Of a stretch of 64,000 bases of DNA, positions 42,435 to 53,387 are shown piece after piece (the stretch's first letter is position 1; the number at the start of each line of letters is the position of its first letter). The translations under genes were made by a program, and so were the position numbers. This DNA comes from Anastatus disparis (taxonomy: Eukaryota; Arthropoda; Insecta; Hymenoptera; Eupelmidae): NCBI GenBank assembly GCA_017163975.1, contig JAFFSR010000031.1:2500342-2564341 (forward strand). The letters are read 5' to 3'. The notes below the pieces were generated by a model. The model did not search any database. It had not been told where the DNA came from and saw nothing but the letters and a program-made list of their open reading frames with translations.

Positions 42435-42701
42435 ATGTTTAATTTTTTAAAAAGTTCGTAAAATTTTGTAAACATTATATATTTAAAATATTTTTAGTCA
42501 GACGCGGCATTCTCGCGCTATTTAGAGTGGAAAAAACGAATTTTTTGACAAAATTGCGTTTTTGACCAACTTTGGATGTTTACATCTCGGAAATTATGGC
42601 CTAAAATAATCTGAAAAAATTTTTGGTTTCTCAGGGCACAAAAACAGACATTTTAAGCTAATAAAAAAATTTTGTCTGTTCCGCTTGACGTAGAATCGCC
42701 C

Positions 42702-43113
42702 ATGTATATTTATATATACATTTATATGTTTTTTTCAATTTCAACTTTTAACAGTACTTCATACACAATTTTGTACGGAAGCGCCCATCTTTCATCTCCC
42801 GGCATATGGTGGCGCGTACCAAATTTTCTCTGGCGGAACGGAACCCCGAGTACCGTGCTTTGTGATTTATATGTTTTTTATTAATTACACGAAGTGAAAT
42901 ATTACCATGTAACAATACGCTGCTTTACAGTGATTAAAATTATTTAAAAAATGACATAAAAGTTACATTTTAGGTAAAATTAAGGTATGTTTAAATCATA
43001 ATATATTCACATTGTAGAATTTTAGGTTTTCCAATTGTATACAAAAAACATTTTGATAATTTTAGATGGACATAAAATATAATGCAATGGAAAATCTAGT
43101 AATAAAATTAAAA
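42702..43113. other. Spacer, no gene seen
   Basis: A short GC-richer stretch (about 42778-42860, with CATCTCCCGGCATATGGTGG) has no recognisable coding content. Confidence 0.4.
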
Positions 43114-44263
43114 TACCCTGGTAGAAAATTAAGGATAAGATATGCTCAGATAACTAACTGTTGGCTATATCTCGTCGCTACGCAGTCGCGATAAGTGACC
43201 GATAAATACACGATAATATATTAAAGATTACAGAGTTGATATAAAATATAATCACTAAAATAATTAAAATTTTTTTCTTCTGATTCGAAATAAATTATAA
43301 ATATTATAATATTCATTATTACAATTCATACGAGTTGCGAATAATTTTGCAATTAAAATCTTTTATAGAAAGCGAATCTGTATATATACATGCTGCCCGC
43401 GATGGCGCCTGTTTGTACAATCGTAAAATATATCCTATAGTTGTGAATACTGAATGTTAGCTGCGCGCGCATCACTCGACGCTTCGTCTTCTATAAGCAT
43501 CTATCTTCATCACTATATGTGCAGGTTATATTGACTTGACTTAACTTTAAAATTATTAAAGATGCATATACTGTTATTGTAATAGTGTCAACATTTTCTG
43601 TTCTTTATTGTATAACTTAAATTTATTTGCGAACATATACAGTATGATTATGAATAAAATATCCATGTAAAATCAGTGAGTGCGAAGTGCGAGTGAGCGA
43701 GTGCATATGTAAACTTAGTGTGAGAGAATACACTGTAAAAGAAAATGGCGAGAAATCACGTCGTTGGTCGACGATTTCAATGTGAACATGCACCGTCGAT
43801 GTTATTTAACATTGTTGAAGCGCAAAATCTAACTGATTCAATCTAAAAATCTTGTGTTCAGTTTACGTGAAATCACGCAAAGACGTTAAAATGTCGCCGT
43901 TGAACGAAGTTAAATAACCTTGACGGTGCATGGTCGCATTGAAATCGTCGATCAACAACGTGATTTTCTGCTGTTTTTTTTACAGTGTAAGACTGTCCGT
44001 TTAGGAACTGAAAAGAAAACAAGGAGTGAACAGCCTTTCTCTTTCTCACTAACTGTGTTCCCATATGCGTGCTCATTCACACTTTGTAATATGCTGTTTA
44101 TGAATATAGTATAATTCAACATTGACCATATTCTCCCGATGCCATCGCGATAATTCGTTAAGAGTAATGGAGGTTTATCGCGATATCTAAAAGCATATGA
44201 TCGCGACTGCCCATAAAATACGGGATGATATACTGAAAATATGCTCAACTTTCTACCAGGGTA
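43114..44263. mobile_element. TA-flanked MITE with CCCTGGTAGAAA ends, member 1
   Basis: TACCCTGGTAGAAAATT at the left and TTTCTACCAGGGTA at the right form the ends. Subterminal blocks with ATATCTCGTCGC and GTCGCGAT also pair in inverted fashion. It contains the nested MITE at 43731-43987. Confidence 0.65.
43731..43987. mobile_element. Nested 257-bp MITE with CACTGTAAAA ends
   Basis: CACTGTAAAAGAAAATGG and its counterpart TTTTTTTACAGTG are flanked by TA. Arms of about 78 bp with AATCACGTCGTTGGTCGACG pair with CGTCGATCAACAACGTGATT. The CACTG terminus is like that of the CMC/Chapaev group, a suggestion only. Confidence 0.75.
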
Positions 44264-44666
44264 ATTAATTTTATTACAATTTTTTTCTAAAAATAATATA
44301 AAAATGATAAAATGCATATAAATAAAATGGTTTATTATTTTCAATTATTATTTATTAATGATATATATGATCCCTGTTATTATTATATAAATTAAAGTTT
44401 TTATTGTTTGCATTTAACTATGGCATTATACTATACTTTTGAAAAAAAATTTTCAAGCTGTCACTCTAGAAATATTTTAGATATTAAATTAAATTATCGA
44501 AATTGTATCATCGATTTTTTATTATTTGTTTTCAAATATTACGAAATATTTTAAATCTTATTTGAAATTTATAAAATTACTTGCCAGGCTCATAAATAAA
44601 TATTTTATGGTGCTGTTATAAGCTAAAAAGTTTATAACATCTGTATTTTCTAAATTTTTTGCTTAA
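44264..44666. other. AT-rich spacer
   Basis: No gene or repeat recognised. Confidence 0.5.
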
Positions 44667-45627
44667 TATCCCTGGTAGAATTTGAAACATTTTAAATGGA
44701 CTCGAAACTAGGAAATAGGAATTAAAAATGGGCAAAAATGTTTATATTTTAAATATCTGAAAACTATCTAAGAATTAACTAATTCTTATGTCAAAAAAAT
44801 ATTGTGACGATTACTCTGTCGGGATGTGAAAAGATCGTGATTAACGTATATTTCTAACCTATAAAAAGTGATAATTTGTTTATTTGAGTCGAAAATTTGC
44901 ACTTCGACATATTAAAAATAAGTGTTATAAATGTTTTTTTTTTTATTTAAACAAATTTTAAAAAGTAATAATTAAGTATTACGTAGTATTAGAATTAAAT
45001 AAAACGAGTGCTAAATAAGTTCATAAGTATCGTTAAAATATCTAAAGATGACATGCAAACATTGTTTCTAAAACTATTTCATTAAATATTCACTTTACAA
45101 CTGCTTCAAACATACGGAGATAGTTTTTTCTCAACAAATGTGATACGCACCGCACTATGAAAAGTGATGTCTTTGCTTCATAAACACGGAAATTATACAT
45201 AATGTGTACTGCTTGTCTTCGTACGGTAAGCGCGTGATATACCGAAAAACTTTTTGCACAAACACAATTCGGTATTTATTGTGCGTTTCAAAAATATTGT
45301 ATATGCATGTCTTTTTGCGTCTTTTTTGTTGTTACTCGTCTCTTCACCGTATTTAGAGGTTATAATAGAGTACAAGAGATGAATATTATTTCGCAGGTTA
45401 TTTTAATACTGTCTCAAACTTATTTTATTTCTAGCCAAGTTTAATGGTGAATTAATACATTTTAACTATCTAAGAATTTGCAATCCAGTAAATGCCGGTA
45501 AAGTGGGAAAAAAAGCGTTACATCGATAGCTAAGAACTGGGAATTAAAACAAGCTTGTTTCTAGCATATGCGCAGTTTAAATGACTAAGAAATAGCTTGG
45601 AAATGGAATCAGATTCTACCAGGGATA
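44667..45627. mobile_element. TA-flanked MITE with CCCTGGTAGAAT ends, member 2
   Basis: TATCCCTGGTAGAATTTG and GATTCTACCAGGGATA are the inverted ends with flanking TA, the same terminal family as 43114-44263. Subterminal CTATCTAAGAATT blocks are present near both ends. No transposase frame. Confidence 0.65.
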
Positions 45628-46234
45628 CTATTTTATAGTATACTTTTTAAAAAGATAATTCAGAAGTAAATGTCATCGAATTGGGATGTTACATGAAAAT
45701 TTTTTTTTAAATCCATTATATCCGTCATTTAGAAAAAGAAAAAATAAAGGACACTTATTTTTTCTTTTATCATAAAAATGAAAACTCAAAGAGATAGAGG
45801 CAGTTGAAAATTGGTGTGACGTCATAAGTACAGGTGAACTCGTGAAGTCATGTACACTTGTCGGAAAGCATAGTTTTGTGAATGTTAACCTCAAATGGCA
45901 ACATCGCATATTTTACCATAGGCATCAGACAATTCTAAATTATAGAGCAAATTTCGCATCATCGTTACTTATTACTTAATGACATAATTATAGTAAGCAA
46001 ACAATATTACCTTCTTTTTTCATGATCCGAATTATAATTTTATTAAATAAAATTTTTATTTCTCAGTTCAATAATCATATAGAATCTAATATTGTTAATT
46101 TAAATTATCTTTGTAATAAAATTTTAGTTGTTATCATTTAAATATTGCATAAATAACCTATATGAAAAAACAAAATAATGATGATGTTTACTTCAAATGG
46201 CAGCACTGCATATTTTACTACAGACGCACGAAGA
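45628..46234. other. Spacer left of the LTR retrotransposon
   Basis: Two similar blocks occur: CCTCAAATGGCAACATCGCA at about 45890 and CTTCAAATGGCAGCACTGCA at about 46191, about 300 bases apart. No gene. Confidence 0.4.
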
Positions 46235-46238
46235 GACT

Positions 46239-46490
46239 TGTGGGGATATATACGTGTGAAGGAGTGTGAGTAACCAATCATGTACTGTATGAACGACCCT
46301 ACCCCCTAAAGACGAGTTAACGTGTGAGCATGAGAGCGTTAGCTCTCTCACTTGACTACCGACTGTATCCCTGGCTTCAGCAAATATAACGCTTAACCAT
46401 ATCTCTCGTGTATTCATTCGACTTAACCTCAAAACCTCTACCTTCTCTCATCTATACTGTGTGGCTTTTGGTTGGAGTCCCAGGCCCACA
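46239..46490 (+). repeat. 5' LTR (252 bp)
   Basis: Begins TGTGGGGATATATACG and ends CCAGGCCCACA. Preceded by the GACT duplication. Confidence 0.92.
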
Positions 46491-46492
46491 AT

Positions 46493-46510
46493 TGGTGACA
46501 CCGAGTCTTC
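46493..46510 (+). promoter_or_regulatory. Probable primer-binding site
   Basis: TGGTGACACCGAGTC starts a few bases after the 5' LTR and has the TGG expected opposite a tRNA CCA end. I cannot name the tRNA with confidence. Confidence 0.55.
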
Positions 46511-48206
46511 AGGACACGTTCTGCAGGATTCAAGCCGCGTCGTGAGGCATCATCTCTCATCGAGCATCATCGCCACCGACCGGCAGGGTAAAGAGAGAAA
46601 GAGAAGCAGCACGCTGCCCCTTTTGGAAATATCAAAGGTGATAAAAGAGGTTATTTTATTTTCTTTTTAAAGAAAAGGAAGCTATTTAGCAACGCAGAGA
46701 AAAGCATCAATCTTTTCTTCTGCATAAGTCGCAAATAGTCTTGAACTCTGTGTACTGTCAGGCGCATTCTAAGTCGCGTACAGTGCACAGAAAGTTTAGA
46801 ATACATAGAGTATATGATATCCTGTAACGTGCAATTAAGTCGCGTACAGGTGTCATAAGAGAGAATTGTACACAGCTCCGAAAGCAAGTGCGACATAAGT
46901 ACTGCGCGCACGTTCTACGTAAAAATTGTATTGCGTGTGCGGGCGGAGCATGGTAAACGCGAAATAAACGTAAAGTATATTATAATAAGTTGAAGTAAAA
47001 TTCACCTTAGCGGTCAGTTCGTAGAGTTTTTTCTCTTTTCTCATTTAATTGATACACATATAAAATATATACACATATATATAATAAGTGGAAAGCATAA
47101 AATATTTAGTTTTTTTAAATATTCAATGCTGTTGTGCGACAAAGAGTCTTGGGGTACGTTTCCTACTGGCTTTTTGCCTCTTTTATAGGCACGTGCTTCT
47201 GGGGCATCTGAGTCTATCAGAGCAGCGAATTAATGCATATATGTTATCTTGCGCAGCTAAGGACGTCCTGGAGTTCTGTGCCTACTGGCTTTTCGCCTCT
47301 TTTATAGGTACAAGCTACTAGGGCTTACTTGGCCAAACAAGGTATTTATTCTTAAAATATCAAAATTAATAGCAATTAATATCCTATTTTCCACGTATTA
47401 ATAAATAATAAGTAGGAAAGAAAATGTAAAAATTGTAAGTCATTGCACGCACGAAATACTACAAGTGCAAAATATAAGTAAATGCGAAAAATTGATGTAA
47501 GTGTATCGAGGAGAGAGAAAATTCGCGAAAAATTTCAAGAACAAAGAAAATTCGCGAGGTAAATTTTAATATTGAAATCGAAAATTCTAGAATATTCGAA
47601 CGAACTCGAGGTGACCGTTCAAGGTTGATAGGTGACAAAAGCCGTTAGAACGCGACCTTTATGTTTTGAAAAGCATAGTAGTTAGTCGAGTAACATAAAC
47701 AAGGCGCGTTTAGACCCAAAGTTATCTCGTAAACAAAGCGAGAATTTTGTACCGGGGGATAGAATTATTTTATTTTATAATATTATTCGTATTCTAGATT
47801 ATTTATTGTAATAAGTATTCAGTTGTATATGCGAGCGTGTCGTGATAATTTATTTATTCGTGTTGTTATTAATTTATTTATTCGTGTATCGTTGTTTATT
47901 TATTTATTTATTCAATTGTATATAATTTATGTAAATTCGTGTCGTATTAATTTATTATGTCATAAATTGTTTTCAAATTGTAAATAATTTATGTAATATT
48001 TTTACATATTGTATATAATTTTTGTTATATTGTTTAATTTATTAAAGTCGTGTAGCGTGAATTATTATTTTAACCGCTCGTACTGCAATTGCGTATTTAG
48101 TTAATTATTATTGGACCGATCAATTATTTTAGACAGACCGTTTTCGGAGCGCATTGCGTATCTTAATTAACGTATATTTTTCCTTTTTAATTGTTAACAC
48201 GCGCAA
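46511..48206 (+). other. Long 5' leader with repeated splice-like motifs
   Basis: 1.7 kb without a long ORF. A CCTACTGGCTTTTTGCCTCT then TTTATAGG motif occurs twice (47162-47190 and 47281-47309) and a related copy stands before ORF3 (53281-53310). AAGTCGCGTACAG is also repeated (about 46771 and 46831). AG|GTACAAG at about 47307 could serve as splice donor. Confidence 0.5.
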
Positions 48207-49631
48207 ATGAGTATTAACATGGAAGTTGACAATGACAGCGCGTTTAATATCACGGAAATCGCTAGGGTGAATAAGGTTATAAATGATAATTTAGACCTTC
48301 AACAGACACCGAATTCTTACGATAAATTTAAAGAACAAGTAGATAGTCGAAGAATAGGGTTAAAAAATCCGCAAAGTAGTCCGCTGGAGGCTGCCGGGGG
48401 CATCGCGGAAAAAGGTGCAAATAAAGCACCAATAGGAAATAGGTTCGAGGAGTTTGTAAAAGCCCAAGAGAGAACGCACCGCGAGAGAATGCATCAGTTA
48501 CGCGATAAATATACAGAAGATTATAAAGTTTGGCTCGCGAAGCTAGAAGAACGCGACAAATTAGTAGAAAAAATGCGTGAAGAGATCGATGCGTTGAAAG
48601 CGAGTGTAGGTAAACCAGTAGCTATGGTCGGTAATAATAACGCGGTCGGTAATATACCGACAGGAGGCAACGTACCACCAGTAGGCCCCATACCGACGCT
48701 AGATAATCAAAGGCGTATCGACGCCGCAAATACTAATCAAGAAGTTCCCATACCTACACCGGGCGTAGGGGGCGGCAGTTACCATTACGGTACGCGAAAT
48801 GTTAACTTGCCATTTTGGCAGCACGACCCGGATACGTGGTTTAGCATTTTCGAGAGCCAGATTAACTTTCCTAGGCCGATGGACGATAACGCAAAATTTT
48901 ACGCGTTGATAACTAATCTCGATAAAAGTGTAATTTATGAGGCGGCCGAGATTACTAAATTATTGCTGCCGGGACAAAGATACGAAGGATTAAAAAGTCA
49001 CTTACTAGAAAAATACGGAAGATCCGCCGAAAGTGAATCTAAAATCCTTTTTGCTGGGTATAAAATGGGCGATAAAAAACCCTCGATGTTCCTTAACGAG
49101 ATGCTGAATATAGCAAGAGGACGGATCCCTCGGCAGATGGTGCTCGAGGCATGGAGGCATAACCTCATCCCTAGTATTAAATATTATATGGCAGGATACG
49201 GTGCAGATGCGGATGAAGCGACACTTGTTAGACACGCGGATGAAGTATATAAAAATCTGCGCGAAAGTAAAAAGGAGATAAACGCGGTCGAAAAAAGTAA
49301 AGATAACGCGGAAGAAATAGCGAGAATAGAAGCAGTCGTACAAGATCAATTAAGTAAAAAACGCGACTATGCTAGTGAGAGACGAACAAGATCTCGTAGT
49401 CGCGATAATAAAGATAGAAATAGAAGTAGATCCGCGAATAAATTTTGTAAATATCATGCTAAATATGGAAATAAGGCTTATAGATGCATAAAACCCTGTG
49501 CGTGGAAAAATTCGGACGTAAAAAATAAAAATTTCAGAAGAAGTAATAGTTTTAGACCGACTAATAGCGCGAGAAGTCCGAATGGGAGAGAAGACGTTAT
49601 CAAGTCTTTAAACCCCCAAACCGACGCGTAG
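48207..49631 (+). CDS. gag: Gag polyprotein
   Basis: 474 codons, uninterrupted, ATG at 48207. Residues about 75-140 ([40 protein letters not shown]) are a coiled coil. A Gly/Pro/Asn-rich linker follows, then a capsid-like retrotransposon gag domain at about 195-365 ([59 protein letters not shown]). An Arg/Ser-rich stretch precedes one unusual zinc motif, [21 protein letters not shown] (C-x2-H and later cysteines), near residue 425. Gag would form the particle and bind RNA. The last codons contain the slippery site for pol expression, so Gag ends at TAG 49629-49631. Confidence 0.9.
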   Translation: MSINMEVDNDSAFNITEIARVNKVINDNLDLQQTPNSYDKFKEQVDSRRIGLKNPQSSPLEAAGGIAEKGANKAPIGNRFEEFVKAQERTHRERMHQLRDKYTEDYKVWLAKLEERDKLVEKMREEIDALKASVGKPVAMVGNNNAVGNIPTGGNVPPVGPIPTLDNQRRIDAANTNQEVPIPTPGVGGGSYHYGTRNVNLPFWQHDPDTWFSIFESQINFPRPMDDNAKFYALITNLDKSVIYEAAEITKLLLPGQRYEGLKSHLLEKYGRSAESESKILFAGYKMGDKKPSMFLNEMLNIARGRIPRQMVLEAWRHNLIPSIKYYMAGYGADADEATLVRHADEVYKNLRESKKEINAVEKSKDNAEEIARIEAVVQDQLSKKRDYASERRTRSRSRDNKDRNRSRSANKFCKYHAKYGNKAYRCIKPCAWKNSDVKNKNFRRSNSFRPTNSARSPNGREDVIKSLNPQTDA

Positions 49632-49650
49632 ATGAGGCGTGCGCGTCTGG
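49607..49650 (+). promoter_or_regulatory. -1 programmed ribosomal frameshift signal
   Basis: TTTAAAC (49607-49613) lies in the gag frame as T TTA AAC. A 7-base spacer follows, then a stem CCGACGCG (49621-49628) pairing with CGCGTC-T-GG (49642-49650, one bulge). A -1 slip gives the open pol frame ([17 protein letters not shown]). Heptamer type, phase, spacer length and stem all match canonical signals. Confidence 0.75.
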
Positions 49651-51137
49651 TATCGAGTCAATACGTCTCCATATTAAAGATAAAGTCTCGGGTAAAACAT
49701 TTCTAATTGATTCGGGCGCAGAAGTTTCGCTTGTTCCAAAAAGCGAAGGTCAACGCGAGCAACCTGTCAAGTTCCAATTATATGCCGCTAATAACACGCG
49801 AATAAGCACATACGGTACAATCCATATGCAATTAGACCTAGGGTTTAAAAATAAACGATTCGGGTGGACATTTATCGTGGCAGACGTGCCATACGCGATT
49901 TTAGGCGGAGATATGCTGAAACAATACCATCTACTACCAGATCTTACGAGAAGAAGACTGGTGGATGGTGAGACGCAAGAGTCCGTCAAAGGATTCAACA
50001 AAACCGCCGCATTAGTTCAAATATCGATCGTTGACCCGGGTAATAAATACGCGAAGTTGTTAAGCCAGTATCCTTCAATAGTTGGTATAGAAGATCCCTT
50101 GCCGGCAAAACATAGGGGCGTATACCACTATATTAAAACAACGGGACCCCCCGTCGCACAAAGGCCACGTAGACTTCCACCAGAGAAGCTCAGAGCCGCC
50201 AAGAAGGCGTTCGAGAAATGGGTCGAGGAGGGTATTTGTAGACCTTCGAAAAGTCCGTGGGCTACACCCATCCATATGGTACCCAAGAAGGACGGAAGCT
50301 GGCGTATTTGCGGTGATTATCGTAAACTAAATAACGTTACTGTTCCTGACAGGTATCCCTTGCCGCATTTATACGATTTTACGAGTAACTTACACGACAA
50401 AAGTATATTCTCTGCTCTGGACCTCGAACAAGCGTTCTTGCAAATACCAATTTTTCCGGAAGACATACCCAAAACTGCGGTTGTCACGCCTTTCGGTCTC
50501 TTTGAGTATCTTGTAATGACGTTCGGGTTCAGAAATGCCGCTCAAACCTTCCAGCGGTATGTCAATCTAGCCCTGGGAGATTTAGACTTTGCATTCGCGT
50601 TCGTGGATGATATTCTCGTTGCATCTTCATCGCCAGAGGAGCACGAGGAACACCTTAAAATTGTATTTGAACGGCTCGCCAAGTTTCACTTACGTTTGAA
50701 CGTGGATAAATGCAAGTTCGGCGTGTCGGAGTTAATATTCCTTGGACACCAGGTAAGCGGGGAAGGATTCCGCCCGGACCCGAGTAAAGTTAAAGCTATA
50801 GTAGAATTCCCTAAGCCAGAGACTAAAGATGATATGCGTAGATATTTAGGTATGATTAATTTTTATAGAAAATGTTTACCGCATGCAGCTGAAACGCAGC
50901 GCCATTTAAATGCATTAATTAGTGATATTAAGAAAAAAGATAAACGTCCTGTAGCATGGACAAAAGAAGCCGAAGACGCGTTCGAAAAAACTAAAAAGGA
51001 ATTAGCAGAGGTAGCTTATCTGGCGTTCCCAGTAGAAAACGCGGAAGTTAGAGTCGTAACGGACGCTTCGAACTTCGCGATGGGCGCGTCGTTGGAGCAA
51101 TTAGTAGGTGACTCGTGGCAACCATTAGCATTTTTTC
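49608..51137 (+). CDS. pol: Pol, first part: protease and reverse transcriptase
   Basis: Entered by -1 shift from gag. It begins [17 protein letters not shown]. The aspartic protease is at about 49690-49920 with [13 protein letters not shown] and AILGGDML (flap and ILGxD ends). The reverse transcriptase follows at about 50170-50870: [47 protein letters not shown] and the catalytic [11 protein letters not shown] near 50600. FVDD is the usual Gypsy variant of YxDD. Next comes the thumb and the first RNase H aspartate ([13 protein letters not shown]). The frame is lost at a T6/A7 homopolymer near 51132-51145 (apparent loss of one T) and ends with a spurious stop at 51178. There is no lesion upstream of this point. 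Confidence 0.88.
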
Positions 51138-52884
51138 AAAAAAATTCACGCCTGCGCAAAGGAATTATTGTGTTTTAGACAAAGAATTGTCAGCTATTTA
51201 TGAAGCGCTTAAATATTTTAGATACTATCTTGAGGGTCGGGAGTTTAAAATTTATACCGATCATAAGCCGCTCATTTACGCGCTTGCGCAGAACGTAGAA
51301 GATTGCCCAGCAATTCGTGGTAGAAGGCTATCGTATATAGCAGAATTTAATACGGAAATATGCTATCTTCCTGGACAGGATAATGCAGTAGCAGATTCCT
51401 TATCAAGGATCGAGGACGTAAGATTTCCTACGTTTTTTTCTTTAGAGGAGCTAGCAGAAAAGCAGCTAGAGGATGAGGAATTAACGGCGATATTAGATAA
51501 CCCCAGTCATCCCCTTAAATTAACCAAGCTGCAATGGGGAGCCGGTAAGACCTTCGTGTACGTAGAATTAGTAGATCAGGTTTTCCGCCCTTACGTCCCT
51601 AAAGAATTAAGACAGGATATTATTAACCTGTTTCACAATCAAAACTCGCATCCGTCGGGCAAAGTAACAGCTAAGCTGATTAGACAGCAATATGTATGGC
51701 CCAAGATGAACCAGGAGATAGCTGCATGGTGCAAGGCATGTATTAATTGCCAAAAATCCAAAATCTCTCGCGAGAATAAATTTTTACCATCGAAATTCGC
51801 CGAGCCAGATGCTCGTTTCACCCATGTTCATGTGGATCTCGTGGGCCCACTTCCATCATGTGAAGGGTACAGATATATCCTATCAATGATAGATAGATTT
51901 TCAAGGTGGCCAGAGGCAGTTCCGCTGCAAGATGTATCCGCTCCCACAGTTGCACGCGCTTTTTATGATAATTGGGTGGCGAGATTTGGCGCACCCGTGA
52001 TTATTACGAGCGATCAAGGGAGGCAATTTGAGGCGCAGTTGTTCAAACAGCTGTTAAATTATATCGGGTGTAAGAAGGTCAGGACGACACCATATCATCC
52101 AGCCTCCAACGGTATTGTCGAGAGATGGCACCGCGTTCTTAAAGCCGCAATCATGTGCCACACCGAGACCGCTGAATGGACCAGGGTCTTGCCTACCGTA
52201 ATGCTTGGTCTGCGCGCGCGCTTGAGACTGGACACGGGGGCAAGCCCAGCCGAATTTTTATACGGTACGACGCTGACTGTACCAGGTGATCTCTGTGAAT
52301 TTCGTGAGATCAATGCGCATGATGCAGGCGAATTCCTTGTCGAATTCAAGGATTACATAAGGCAAATTAAGCCAGTGCCTGCCACGCACAACTGTGCAAT
52401 AAAACCTTTTGTTTTCAAAGAATTGAGTCACTGCACCCACGTTTTCGAAAGGGTGAAGGCGGTTAAACCGCCACTTACGCATCCATATACGGGACCGCAC
52501 AAGGTTATAGCGAGGCATGACGGTGGTAGAAACTATACAATCGAGAAAAACGGCAGGAATGTGGTGGTAACGGCTGATAGATTAAAACCAGCCTTCTTCC
52601 TAAGAAATGAGGAACAGCAGACACCAGTCGAACAACGAGTGCAGGAAGATGCTCTAGACGAAGAGCAACCACCCACGCCATCGTCACAAACCAACAACAC
52701 CTCGCAAACCTCTGTACACAATCAAACGTCGGCTGAGGTGGAAGTCCACCGTAACGCAGAAGATGCGCGGAGCGCCGTCGAAGAGCGGTTAGAGGAAGTC
52801 TCTGACGAGATTGGTCCAGTAGACGAGGCAAACCCAGCTGAAGTTGGCCAGCAAGATTGCGATCAACGGACAATGGTCAGTTAG
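51137..52884 (+). CDS. pol: Pol, second part: RNase H and integrase
   Basis: It continues pol one frame over, from [19 protein letters not shown], RNase [12 protein letters not shown] (about 51257) and ADSLSRI. The integrase zinc-binding domain (51620-51770) shows [10 protein letters not shown] and [11 protein letters not shown]. The core has HVDLVGPLP (first Asp), [11 protein letters not shown] (second Asp) and [13 protein letters not shown] (Glu), an intact DDE triad. A C-terminal [20 protein letters not shown] block follows. An acidic, Pro/Thr/Asn-rich tail reaches a TAG at 52882-52884. The same frame stays open for another 66 codons (ERFVPNILKRRKR basic cluster) to a TAG at about 53080-53082, so the first TAG may be a recent mutation or a readthrough site. 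Confidence 0.88.
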
Positions 52885-53234
52885 CCGGATACTGCCAATA
52901 GTGTACAGAATGACGAAGGCAGGAGCATTGAAGATGCAAGTACGGTTCCCCAAAGGCAAAAAAAGGAAAGATTTGTGCCTAACATCTTAAAAAGAAGAAA
53001 AAGAACTGATAGCGTCCTTAAAAGAGATTGTAAAGAAACCGCTATTAAAAAACAGTTAGGTTTGACGTTAGCGTTAACGTAGGGAACCATGCTCCGCCCG
53101 CTTTTGTAAATAGTTTTAAGTATCGTGAGAAAGTAAAGAATGATTGAAATATGAGTAAGGATGTTACACTGATTGTATTATATTAATTTATTATGTTTTT
53201 TATGTATATATGTTGTTTATTATGTGTATTAATA

Positions 53235-53264
53235 ATTTTTTTTCTTTTCTTTTCTTTTATTTAG
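53235..53264 (+). promoter_or_regulatory. Strong splice acceptor before ORF3
   Basis: A 25-base pyrimidine tract (TTTTTCTTTTCTTTTC) ends in ATTTAG at 53259-53264. A second acceptor-like TTCTGCAG lies at 53378-53385, two bases before the ORF3 ATG. This is the position and form of env-type subgenomic splicing. Confidence 0.55.
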
Positions 53265-53387
53265 GTAGCTTTGGCTCGTTCCTACTGGACTGCGTTCCAC
53301 TTTTATAGGAACACCACTGTGACCTTATTTCTAATAAACTTTAGTGTGCTTCCTTTCTCAGTGTTAGTGTACCTGTGTTCTGCAGCG

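Larger units (their letters stand above)
38181..42701. mobile_element. 4.5-kb terminal-inverted-repeat element, non-autonomous
   Basis: The left arm starts TGGGCGATTCCACGTCAAGC and the right arm ends GCTTGACGTAGAATCGCCCA. Arms of about 600 bp pair closely to about 38780 on the left and from about 41395 on the right, once the 715-bp LTR insertion is removed. TGTA occurs on both outer sides (38177-38180 and 42702-42705), a possible 4-bp target duplication. The interior has no credible ORF and holds a MITE (39327-39940) and ATT-type microsatellites (about 40738-40790 and 41217-41255). Confidence 0.75.

Noticed and set aside
53271..53387. Non-ATG (TTG) start for ORF3 at 53271
   Set aside because: The first ATG is at 53388; the upstream open frame is better explained as an alternative exon extension.
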